A stretch of 64,000 bases of DNA from Chitinophagaceae bacterium UBA4857 (GTDB lineage: Bacteria > Bacteroidota > Bacteroidia > Chitinophagales > Chitinophagaceae), in contig DHEF01000049.1 in assembly GCA_002399735.1 (NCBI GenBank), positions 94,108 through 158,107 of the forward strand. The letters are read 5' to 3'. Each line of letters begins with the position of its first letter. The stretch's first letter is position 1. Under the pieces are notes generated by a model, which saw nothing but the letters and a program-made list of their open reading frames with translations, was not told where the DNA came from and did no database searches. The position numbers and the translations under genes are program-made. Positions 26,534 to 35,024 of this stretch are shown here, piece by piece.

Positions 26534-26660
26534 GTTGTTGATTAGTATTATTAAAGATGAAGGGCTGCGCTGCTTAGTCCGTAAATGGTAGCGCAGCGAA
26601 CATTGCAGGCGGGCAGCGGACAGCAGTTGATTAGCGTTACAAAAGCCGACAGCCCCAAAA
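26534..26660. repeat. Type 2 GC-rich hairpin repeat
   Basis: It is nearly identical over its central 65 bases to 36949-37013: GATGAAGGGCTGCGCTGCTT, GTAAATGGTAGCGCAGCG, AACATTGCAG and CGGGCAGCG. The GCTGCGCTGC and GTAGCGCAGC arms can pair. The ends (GTTGATTAG...GTTAC and AGCCCCAAAA) resemble the ends of the other copies. It occupies the 316-bp gap before ftcD. Confidence 0.75.
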
Positions 26661-26813
26661 AATGCCCGTTTAAAAAGTAATAAATTATGAAACAATTAAA
26701 ATGGCAGTAATCATTTTTTCTTTTGCTTTCTGTTACATTTTTATTACCTTGTTTAATACCAACAAATGCCTGGTTTATCAGGCTAAAAACGATTTGCTCA
26801 CAAAAAATTATCT

Positions 26814-28490
26814 ATGCAGCCTATTATAGAATGTGTTCCCAATTTTAGCGAAGGAGTTAATCTGCAAACAATAAAATTAATTACAGATGAAATTGAATCG
26901 ATAGAAGGTGTAAGGCTGTTAAATGTTGATCCCGGAATAGCTACCAACCGTACCGTAGTAACTTTTGTGGGTCATCCGGATGCTGTAATACACGCAGCAT
27001 TTTTAGCTATAAAAAAAGCCGGTGAATTAATTGACATGAGCAAACATACCGGTGAGCATCCGCGTATGGGTGCTACGGATGTTTGCCCGCTTATTCCCAT
27101 TGCCAATATTACTATGGAAGAAACGGCCCGTTATGCGCAAGAATTGGCAAAACGGGTGGGTGAGGAATTAAACCTCCCCGTGTATTTATATGAGGCGGCA
27201 CAAAGCAATCCGGCCAGAAATAATTTATCGGTAATACGTGCAGGAGAGTATGAAGGTTTCTTTAAAAAGATTAAACAACCGGAATGGGCTCCCGATTTTG
27301 GTCCCGCAGAATTTGATGCCAAACGTGGTGGTACGGTAATTGGTGCCCGTGATTTTTTAGTGGCTTATAATGTTAACTTAAATACAACCTCTACACGCAG
27401 GGCCAATGCCATTGCATTTGATATTAGAGAAGCCGGCCGTGTAAAAAAAGTAAACGGTAAAGCTGTTGTTGATGAAAATGGAAAAACGGTAAATATTCCC
27501 GGTAGTTTAAAATCGGTTAAAGCTATTGGCTGGTATATTGAGGAGTATGGTGTTGCACAAATCTCTATTAACCTTACTAACTTGAACGTTACACCCATTC
27601 ATATTGCATTTGATGAAACCTGTAAAAAAGCGGATGCCCGTGGTATACGTGTTACCGGTAGTGAATTGGTAGGGCTGGTACCTTTAAAAGCTTTATTAGA
27701 TGCAGGAAAATATTTTTTAAAAAAGCAACAACGATCTATAGGTATTAGTGAAAAAGAGCTGATAAAGATTGCCGTTAAATCTTTAGGGTTAGATGAATTA
27801 ACACCTTTTAAACCCGAAGAAAGAATTATAGAATATATGCTAGCCAAACCAGAAGGCCGCAAACTGGTTAATATGACGGTAGCTGCTTTTGCTGATGAAA
27901 CAGCCAGTGAAAGTCCTGCACCTGGTGGCGGTTCTATTGCTGCTTATATGGGCTCATTAGGTGCGGCATTGGCAACTATGGTAGCTAACTTATCATCGCA
28001 TAAAGCAGGTTGGGATGAACGTTGGGAAGAGTTTAGCAATTGGGCGGAAAAAGGTGAAGCCGCTAAAGCAACTTTATTAAAATTGGTGGATGAAGATACT
28101 GCTGCGTTTAATAAAATTATGGATGCGTTTGGTTTGCCAAAATCAACCGATGAAGAAAAACAAATTCGTAAGGACGCTATACAACAAGCTACTAAATACG
28201 CCATTGAAGTTCCCTTTAAAGTAATGCAGGTTGCTGCCGGCACTATGGAATTAATTAAAGCCATGGCGGTTACCGGTAATCCTAATTCGGTGTCCGATGC
28301 AGGGGTTGGTGCTTTATGTGTCCGTAGTGCGGTAATGGGTGCGTTTATGAATGTACGTATTAACGCAGCCGGATACGATGATAAAAACTTTGTTGATGAT
28401 ATACTGCAACAAGGCCGTGTTATTGAAGAACAAATTATAAAGGACGAAAAAGAAATTTTACAGATTGTAAATGAAAAAATAGGAATTTAA
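26814..28490 (+). CDS. ftcD: Bifunctional glutamate formimidoyltransferase / formimidoyltetrahydrofolate cyclodeaminase
   Basis: A 558-residue fusion. Residues 1-300 are the formiminotransferase, with E-C-V-P-N-F-S-E-G at the front and the catalytic His82 in K-H-T-G-E-H-P-R-M-G-A-T-D. Residues about 345-558 are the cyclodeaminase, with F-A-D-E-T-A-S-E-S-P-A-P-G-G-G-S-I-A-A-Y. Together they move the formimino group from N-formimino-glutamate to tetrahydrofolate and release ammonia, giving methenyl-THF. The next gene, 42 bases on, is an arginase-family formimidoylglutamase, an alternative fate for the same intermediate of histidine breakdown. hutH, hutU and hutI are not in the window. Confidence 0.93.
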   Translation: MQPIIECVPNFSEGVNLQTIKLITDEIESIEGVRLLNVDPGIATNRTVVTFVGHPDAVIHAAFLAIKKAGELIDMSKHTGEHPRMGATDVCPLIPIANITMEETARYAQELAKRVGEELNLPVYLYEAAQSNPARNNLSVIRAGEYEGFFKKIKQPEWAPDFGPAEFDAKRGGTVIGARDFLVAYNVNLNTTSTRRANAIAFDIREAGRVKKVNGKAVVDENGKTVNIPGSLKSVKAIGWYIEEYGVAQISINLTNLNVTPIHIAFDETCKKADARGIRVTGSELVGLVPLKALLDAGKYFLKKQQRSIGISEKELIKIAVKSLGLDELTPFKPEERIIEYMLAKPEGRKLVNMTVAAFADETASESPAPGGGSIAAYMGSLGAALATMVANLSSHKAGWDERWEEFSNWAEKGEAAKATLLKLVDEDTAAFNKIMDAFGLPKSTDEEKQIRKDAIQQATKYAIEVPFKVMQVAAGTMELIKAMAVTGNPNSVSDAGVGALCVRSAVMGAFMNVRINAAGYDDKNFVDDILQQGRVIEEQIIKDEKEILQIVNEKIGI

Positions 28491-28532
28491 CTTTTGCTAA
28501 TAACCCACTTTCTAACGCTATAAAACTTGCCC

Positions 28533-29591
28533 ATGCAACACTTGAAAATTTATACCAAACAGGATGTATTATCGTTAACGCACATAAAAAAATTTGAAAC
28601 AAGGGTAGGTGAGCGCCTTCAAACTTTGTATGATTCGTCGGTAACGACACTAACTGATCATTTGCAGGAAACAAGTTCCAAATATGTGTTGCTGGGTATT
28701 CCCGAGAGTATTGGTATAAGGGCTAACCACAGTACTGCTGTGGCAGATACCTGGTGGGTTTCGTTTTTACAAAATTTTGTAAACCTGCAAAGCAACGATT
28801 TTTTTGATGGTAGTGATATATTGGTATTAGGGCATTTTGATTTTGGCGATATACAATACCTTATTGATATTAATGCAAAAGGCACCGATGAAAAGTTAGC
28901 CGCTTATCGCCATGCCGTACAAACCGTAAACGATGAAGTAGAAGAAGTGGTGAAACAAATAACGGCTGCGGGTAAAATACCACTGGTTTTAGGCGGAGGA
29001 CACAACAATACCTATCCGTTAATTAAGGGTTCGGCAAAGGGTTGGTTTAAAGCCGGCAAGCTGGCATTGGCACAAATTAATTGTATTAATATGGATGTAC
29101 ACAGCCGTTACCATGCACTGGAAGGCCATCATAGTGGTAACCCCATTCGTTATGCCGAAGAAGATGGTTACCTGCAACGTTACTGTGTAATTGGTATGCA
29201 GGAAAAACAATTACCACAAAATGTTTGGAACGATATGGTGAACAATCCGTTTATGGATTGTGTAACTTTTGAAGATATTTTTATAAACGAAAAACGAAGC
29301 TTTATACAAGCCGTTGATCATGCAACCGAATTTACCAACGACACCTTAACCGGTATTGATGTTGATTTGGATGCCATACAAAACAACGCTTGCAACACCG
29401 GCATTTATGCCAACCATGCCCGCCGCTTTGTGGCTTACAGCGCCATGGTTACACAGGCTGCGTACTTGTTTATTTGTGGCACTATTCCGCAACAACAAGG
29501 CACTTTAGATACTTCGGGTCCGGCTTCATTAGCCGCTTACCTGGTGGCCGATTTTGTACAGGCCAGAAATGAAATTAACAAGGATAAGTAA
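28533..29591 (+). CDS. Arginase-family protein, probably formimidoylglutamase (HutG-like)
   Basis: A 352-residue protein of the ureohydrolase fold. The metal loops are G-G-G-H-N-N (near 153; usual G-G-D-H-S), N-M-D-V-H-S-R-Y (near 187-194; usual D-A-H-x-D) and G-I-D-V-D-L-D-A-I (near 273). One expected Mn ligand, the last Asp of D-A-H-x-D, is Arg192 here. Its position directly after ftcD points to hydrolysis of N-formimino-glutamate to glutamate and formamide. The Arg substitution leaves open reduced or altered activity. ATG 28533 is chosen over a TTG two codons upstream. Confidence 0.8.
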   Translation: MQHLKIYTKQDVLSLTHIKKFETRVGERLQTLYDSSVTTLTDHLQETSSKYVLLGIPESIGIRANHSTAVADTWWVSFLQNFVNLQSNDFFDGSDILVLGHFDFGDIQYLIDINAKGTDEKLAAYRHAVQTVNDEVEEVVKQITAAGKIPLVLGGGHNNTYPLIKGSAKGWFKAGKLALAQINCINMDVHSRYHALEGHHSGNPIRYAEEDGYLQRYCVIGMQEKQLPQNVWNDMVNNPFMDCVTFEDIFINEKRSFIQAVDHATEFTNDTLTGIDVDLDAIQNNACNTGIYANHARRFVAYSAMVTQAAYLFICGTIPQQQGTLDTSGPASLAAYLVADFVQARNEINKDK

Positions 29592-29604
29592 AAGCTTTAA
29601 TTAA

Positions 29605-29730
29605 TGGGGCTGTCAGCAGTAGTAACTCCGGTCAGCATTTGTTCCGGCCTTTTGCAGTAGTGCAACGCCTGCCCACTTTTTCAGCCGCACGGTTGCAGCT
29701 ACTGCTGTCAGTCCGGCAGCCTTTCAGCAA
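29605..29730. repeat. Type 2 GC-rich repeat, reversed and diverged
   Basis: GGGGCTGTCAGCAGTAGTAAC, CTCCGGTCAGCA, TTGCAGCTACTGCTGTCAGTC and CGGCAGCCTTTCAGC. It is related to the copy at 867 (same GCAGTAGTAACTCCGGTCA word) and, in reverse, to the ends of 26534 and 36918. No gene is present. Confidence 0.6.
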
Positions 29731-29773
29731 TAAAATATATGGCAACAGTTGTAGCATAAAGCCTTAAAAAAAC

Positions 29774-29816
29774 TAAATTTGCAACCCGGTTTTAAAGTAA
29801 AATTTAAAACCGGGTT
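29774..29816 (+). promoter_or_regulatory. Promoter element and perfect 14-bp hairpin before the pentapeptide gene
   Basis: TAAATTTG (29774-29781) is an exact -7 match. Right after it AACCCGGTTTTAAA (29783-29796) and TTTAAAACCGGGTT (29803-29816) form a perfect 14-bp inverted repeat with a six-base loop, ending six bases before ATG 29823. Nearly the whole leader would be folded, which could limit ribosome access; the trailing TTAATT could also make it a weak terminator. Confidence 0.6.
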
Positions 29817-29822
29817 TTAATT

Positions 29823-30395
29823 ATGCGTACAAATTATATCGAAGATCAGGTTTTTGAAAAAGTGAATTATACCCTTACAGGTTTGCCTGTTGCCGAGTAT
29901 GATAACTGTACTTTTAAAAACTGTGATTTATCCAATGTTAATTTGTCGCATATAAGTTTTATGCAATGCAGTTTTGATAATTGTAACCTGAGTTTAGCAT
30001 TACTGGGGCAAACGGCTTTTAAGGAAGTAAAGTTTACCAATTGTAAAATGCTGGGTTTGCATTTTGAGCATTGTAGCGATTTTTTGTTTGAAGTAAGCTT
30101 TGATAACTGTCAGTTAAATATGTCGGTTTTCTACCAGCGTAAAATGACCAAAACAATTTTTAACCAGTGTAATGTAAGCGAGGTAGATTTTACCGAAACC
30201 AACTTAAGTCAGGCTGTATTTACCAATTGCGATTTATCGGGTACCATGTTTGAGCGCACCAATCTGGAAAAAGCCGACCTGAGTGTAGCGTTTAACTATA
30301 CTATAGATCCCGAAAAGAATAAGATAAAAAAAGCTAAATTTTCCATGCCTGGTGTTATGGGTTTATTGGCTAAGTATGACCTGACAATAAAATAG
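29823..30395 (+). CDS. Pentapeptide-repeat protein
   Basis: A 190-residue protein built from pentapeptides of the A(D/N)LxX/CxFxX kind: F-K-N-C-D-L-S-N-V-N-L, C-S-F-D-N-C-N-L-S-L-A, F-D-N-C-Q-L-N-M-S-V-F, F-N-Q-C-N-V-S-E-V-D-F, F-T-N-C-D-L-S-G-T-M-F. These fold as a right-handed quadrilateral beta-helix. The layout, with many Phe and Cys at the inward positions and a short C-terminal helix, resembles the Qnr/MfpA group that mimics DNA and shields gyrase, but that role is only a possibility. It has its own promoter and a leader hairpin, and converges with the TlpA-like gene four bases downstream. Confidence 0.85.
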   Translation: MRTNYIEDQVFEKVNYTLTGLPVAEYDNCTFKNCDLSNVNLSHISFMQCSFDNCNLSLALLGQTAFKEVKFTNCKMLGLHFEHCSDFLFEVSFDNCQLNMSVFYQRKMTKTIFNQCNVSEVDFTETNLSQAVFTNCDLSGTMFERTNLEKADLSVAFNYTIDPEKNKIKKAKFSMPGVMGLLAKYDLTIK

Positions 30396-30399
30396 AATT

Positions 30400-31737
30400 C
30401 TACTCTTTTATTAAAGAATCGAGCGTTTTAATAATATTTGAGGCTGACGGAGCTGGCGCATTTAAGTCAAATACAGTGAAGTCTTTTTTTATTATAATGT
30501 ATCTTGGTATGTCAATTACAAAATAGTCGCTCAAATCAGCTCTGTTTATGATCCATTGTTGCCCTTCTGCATTTACTTTCTGTAAATAATCTTTCCATTT
30601 GGTACGTTCACTGTCAATTGAGATTGATAAAAAAACTATTTCAGCATTATTTTTATATTGTTGTTTGAGTTTATTAAAGTTTGGCATTTCTAAAAGGCAA
30701 GGCCCACACCAGGTCGCCCAAAGATCAATGTAAATCACTTTGCCAATAAAGTCTTTTAAAAACACTCTTTTATTGTCGTTGGTTATAGCTGTAAAGTCTT
30801 TAGCAGTTTTACCATTCGAAAAATCAAGTTTATTCTTCTGAAAAGCTGTTACTATCTCTTTGTACCTTTTATTCTTAATCTTTCTTATTTCATTTCTTAG
30901 ATGGGTCAATGTATCTTTATCAGCCTCATGTGCTATCTTACCAATAGTTTTTTGGGTAAATAGCCAGTCGGAAATAGCTAGTCTCTGAATCTTATTTTTA
31001 GTATTCGATCGTGATAATTCTATGAGTGTAGGTACTATGTCCTGGTAAACTTCAAGGGATAAATAAGAACTATCAAAAAAGTTTAACGCATATTTTTTTA
31101 AGATGAGAGGGCTTTTTGTATCCAGTTCTTTTTTGAATACGCTAAAACTATTTCTCGGTAAAACATCGGTGTAGTAATAGTTAAGACTAATTATACTATT
31201 AATTAAATCAGCTTTTATGCGAGCATACTCCATAATTTTGAAGTGTGGCGGTACATTTTTAAAAGTACCAAGTAATGTCTTCTTTTTTTGTACTATTGAC
31301 ATTATATGGTTGATAGTACTATCAAAGGTTAATTTAATTTCCTCCCCTCCATCAATGAAAGATCCCATTTTAGGGAAAGGTGTACTTTTCAAGTAATTAT
31401 TAGCCTCCATTTCAGTGCCGTGAAAAATGGCTGCTTTGGGGTCAGTGTAGTTCAACATCATTGATAGGTCATTGCCGACAGTTAGAAACAGTATATTTCT
31501 GCCTATTCTATAATAACCATTTTTTTGGATGTTCAATGTCATAGAAAACTTTCCTGAACTATCACTTGGGATTAAAATTTTATTATTTAATGGGTTAATA
31601 CTTACATCTGCGGATATTTCTTGTATATAAGTTTTTTGAGGAAAGTTTATAAGATGTCCGGATAAAGTAATAGACTGTATTTGTCCGGTCAATGTGAATT
31701 GTAAAAGAGTAAATAAGAGTATGAAAGATAATTTCAT
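30400..31737 (-). CDS. TlpA/ResA-like periplasmic thiol-disulfide protein
   Basis: A 445-residue exported protein. ATG 31737 begins a signal peptide (M-K-L-S-F-I-L-L-F-T-L-L-Q-F); longer readings from 31773 or a TTG at 31812 would place it internally. Residues 25-120 are a beta-rich domain common to Bacteroidota TlpA proteins, 130-300 are helical, and 305-445 hold a thioredoxin fold with the redox motif W-A-T-W-C-G-P-C and cis-Pro in I-D-I-P-R-Y. It probably reduces or oxidises cysteines of periplasmic proteins. Codons and base use look more AT-rich and less GGT/CCG-rich than its neighbours, a mild hint of a different origin. Confidence 0.85.
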   Translation of the reverse strand: MKLSFILLFTLLQFTLTGQIQSITLSGHLINFPQKTYIQEISADVSINPLNNKILIPSDSSGKFSMTLNIQKNGYYRIGRNILFLTVGNDLSMMLNYTDPKAAIFHGTEMEANNYLKSTPFPKMGSFIDGGEEIKLTFDSTINHIMSIVQKKKTLLGTFKNVPPHFKIMEYARIKADLINSIISLNYYYTDVLPRNSFSVFKKELDTKSPLILKKYALNFFDSSYLSLEVYQDIVPTLIELSRSNTKNKIQRLAISDWLFTQKTIGKIAHEADKDTLTHLRNEIRKIKNKRYKEIVTAFQKNKLDFSNGKTAKDFTAITNDNKRVFLKDFIGKVIYIDLWATWCGPCLLEMPNFNKLKQQYKNNAEIVFLSISIDSERTKWKDYLQKVNAEGQQWIINRADLSDYFVIDIPRYIIIKKDFTVFDLNAPAPSASNIIKTLDSLIKE

Positions 31738-31959
31738 TAAAGTAGAGTTGATTTTTTTCTTAAAGTCCAACATTAGGCTACTTTTACTTTTTTTAAGAAT
31801 GATATTTTGCAATTGAATTTACCTATTCTTAACTGCAGAACGTAAAATTTTGGTTCTAAAATGGTTATAAAAATAGCAGGAAATTACAGTTATTCACAAC
31901 ACGTTGATAACAAACAAAAAAAAAGTTTATTTAAAGTTTTTGCAATTGTGAAATTCCCT

Positions 31960-31967
31960 TACCTTTG
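31960..31967 (+). promoter_or_regulatory. -7 promoter element of the tRNA/tuf transcript
   Basis: TACCTTTG, exact, 67 bases before the first tRNA; TTTG at 31939-31942 is a possible -33 element at short spacing (17). It probably drives the tRNA genes and perhaps tuf. Confidence 0.55.
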
Positions 31968-32031
31968 CCTTCCCAAAAACGACGGTACTGTCTGAAACTG
32001 GGAAAAAAATTAAGTTCTTTTAAAATAATAA

Positions 32032-32107
<76 letters not shown>

Positions 32108-32144
32108 CAAAAGTTTAGTTACTAATAATAATTATCTTTTTGAT

Positions 32145-32228
<84 letters not shown>

Positions 32229-32233
32229 CAGTT

Positions 32234-32269
32234 AATTAGCTAATTAGCAAACCTGCTAATTAGCTAATT
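32234..32269. repeat. AATTAGCTAATTAGCA palindrome, first copy
   Basis: AATTAGCTAATTAGCA (32234-32249) and its exact reverse complement (32254-32269) flank AACC, between tRNA-Tyr and tRNA-Gly. The same 16-base arm recurs in a longer palindrome after tuf (33933-33970). It may end transcription or be cut as RNA. Confidence 0.8.
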
Positions 32270-32344
32270 TTATAAAGTTCTTTCAACAAATTGAAATGTT
32301 AATACAGTCGTTAACCAACATTATGTGTTATCATGGATATGTAA

Positions 32345-32417
32345 GCGGGAGTAGCTCATTTGGTAGAGCGGTAGCCTTCCAAGCTTCAGGTGGCCGGTTC
32401 GAGCCCGGTCTCCCGCT
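32345..32417 (+). tRNA. tRNA-Gly (TCC)
   Basis: 73 nt. Acceptor GCGGGAG/CTCCCGC; D arm GCTCATTTGGTAGAGC; anticodon loop CTTCCAA, anticodon TCC; T arm GGTTCGAGCCC; discriminator T. Confidence 0.95.
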
Positions 32418-32497
32418 CTGGTAAGTGACCACAAACAGTAATTGATGCTGAAAGTAATACATCAATATGGCAACGGTCAATAGTCCAATGTAAAAAG

Positions 32498-32568
<71 letters not shown>

Positions 32569-32609
32569 CTACATTCTGTTTCAGGGATGGGTGCCAAATG
32601 CTGAAAAGC

Positions 32610-32680
32610 GAAAAGAACCCTGAACGGAGCGTCGCAAGTAAAGCTGATAGTAGTAATACTGTTGGTTTAAACATAAAATT
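32610..32680. repeat. Type 1 dispersed mosaic repeat (short)
   Basis: GAACGGAGCGTCGCAAGTAA, AGCTGATAGTAGTAATACTG and AACATAAAAT in the reverse order of the 39950 copy. It lies between tRNA-Thr and tuf, thus probably inside one transcript. Confidence 0.65.
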
Positions 32681-32716
32681 TTTATTTAGTTAAAACACAA
32701 CTCAAAAACCGATAAA

Positions 32717-33904
<1,188 letters not shown>

Positions 33905-33932
33905 TTATTTTGATATAATTCTTTGAAATAAT

Positions 33933-33970
33933 CAATTAGCTAATTAGCAAATTTGCTAATTAGCTAATTG
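33933..33970. repeat. 38-bp perfect palindrome after tuf
   Basis: CAATTAGCTAATTAGCAAA is followed at once by its exact reverse complement. The inner arm is shared with 32234-32269. It sits between tuf and tRNA-Trp. Confidence 0.88.
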
Positions 33971-33976
33971 AATTTT

Positions 33977-34047
33977 ACGGGCATGGTGCAACGGTAGCAT
34001 ACGGGTCTCCAAAACCTTTGATCTGGGTTCGAATCCTAGTGCCCGTG
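33977..34047 (+). tRNA. tRNA-Trp (CCA)
   Basis: 71 nt. Acceptor ACGGGCA/TGCCCGT; D arm GTGCAACGGTAGCAT; anticodon loop CTCCAAA, anticodon CCA; T arm GGGTTCGAATCCT; discriminator G. The tuf - tRNA-Trp - secE order is common in bacteria. Confidence 0.96.
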
Positions 34048-34051
34048 CGGA

Positions 34052-34140
34052 TTGATGTTTAGTGTTTAAAGTTTAGTGTTAAAAGTTTTCGGACTTTACA
34101 TATTTAACTTTAAACCTTAAACCTTAAACTTTAAACCTAA
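34052..34140. repeat. AT-rich inverted low-complexity repeat before secE
   Basis: Runs of TTTAGTGTTTAAAGTTTAG on the left and TTTAAACCTTAAACCTTAAA on the right; GTTTAAAGTTTA (34064-34075) pairs exactly with TAAACTTTAAAC (34125-34136). It lies in the tRNA-Trp/secE spacer. Confidence 0.65.
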
Positions 34141-34145
34141 TAGGA

Positions 34146-34340
34146 ATGACAAAAGTTGTTAATTATTTTAAGGACAGCTACAAAGAGCTTACTGAAAAAG
34201 TAACCTGGCCTAATTGGGATCAGTTACAGCAGTCTACTATGATTGTTTTAGTAGCCACAATTATTATTACAGCATTCATCTGGGTAGTAGACTTTTTAAC
34301 AGGTGGAGGTCTGAATTTTGTTTATAAACTACTTTTCTAA
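34146..34340 (+). CDS. secE: Preprotein translocase subunit SecE
   Basis: A 64-residue single-helix inner-membrane protein that clamps SecY in the Sec translocon. The amphipathic front F-K-D-S-Y-K-E-L-T-E-K-V-T-W-P-N-W and the helix M-I-V-L-V-A-T-I-I-I-T-A-F-I-W fit the short SecE found in most bacteria outside enterobacteria. It lies six bases before nusG. Confidence 0.95.
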   Translation: MTKVVNYFKDSYKELTEKVTWPNWDQLQQSTMIVLVATIIITAFIWVVDFLTGGGLNFVYKLLF

Positions 34341-34346
34341 TTTGTA

Positions 34347-34928
34347 ATGGAAGGAACTACTCAAAATACACAACCGACCGAACAGGAAACCAAATGGTTC
34401 GTGTTGCGGGTGGTTAGTGGTAAAGAACGTAAGGTAAAAGAGCTATTAGATAAAGAGATTTCTCGTGGCGGCTGGAGTGAAATGGTAAAACAGGTTTTTT
34501 TACCTGTTGAAAAAGTGTACAAAGTTGCCAACGGTAAAAAAGTAATGCGTGAACGTAACTTTTACCCCGGTTATGTAATGGTAGAAGTGGTAGATGGTAA
34601 GTTAAACGACGATTTACGTGATATGATTCGCGGCACTAACAGCGTTATTCATTTCTTAGGAAAAGATGATCCTATTGCTTTACGTAAAGCTGAAGTGAAT
34701 AAAATGTTGGGTAAAATGGATGAAATGGCTGAAGCTGGTGGCGTAAGCATGATTGAGCCTTTCATTGTTGGTGAAACTATTAAGATTATTGAAGGTCCTT
34801 TTAACGACTTTAACGGTGTGATTGAAGAGGTGAATGACGAGAAGAAAAAATTAAAAGTTACCGTAAAAATATTTGGCCGTTCAACACCTGTAGAGCTAAA
34901 CTACATGCAGGTTGAAAAACTAAATTAG
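34347..34928 (+). CDS. nusG: Transcription termination/antitermination factor NusG
   Basis: A 193-residue factor that binds RNA polymerase and couples it to Rho or the ribosome. The NGN domain has K-W-F-V-L-R-V-V-S-G-K-E-R-K-V and F-Y-P-G-Y-V-M-V-E; the C-terminal KOW domain has V-G-E-T-I-K-I-I-E-G-P-F-N-D-F-N-G. A hairpin terminator follows, and the usual next gene rplK is displaced by about 3 kb. Confidence 0.96.
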   Translation: MEGTTQNTQPTEQETKWFVLRVVSGKERKVKELLDKEISRGGWSEMVKQVFLPVEKVYKVANGKKVMRERNFYPGYVMVEVVDGKLNDDLRDMIRGTNSVIHFLGKDDPIALRKAEVNKMLGKMDEMAEAGGVSMIEPFIVGETIKIIEGPFNDFNGVIEEVNDEKKKLKVTVKIFGRSTPVELNYMQVEKLN

Positions 34929-34949
34929 CCATATTGATTTTTCCTTTTC

Positions 34950-34979
34950 AAAGGCCATCCAAACTTTTGGATGGCCTTT
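34950..34979 (+). terminator. Hairpin terminator after nusG
   Basis: AAAGGCCATCC / GGATGGCCTTT, an 11-bp perfect stem with an eight-base loop. There is little T-run beyond the stem, so termination strength is uncertain. Confidence 0.65.
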
Positions 34980-35024
34980 GAACTTTAACAAACCGTTTGC
35001 CATAAAACAACTGTATTTTTCTAG

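Noticed and set aside
29823..30395. Calling the pentapeptide protein a quinolone-resistance gene
   Set aside because: The fold is shared but the Qnr-specific loops cannot be confirmed by eye and most pentapeptide proteins have other roles.
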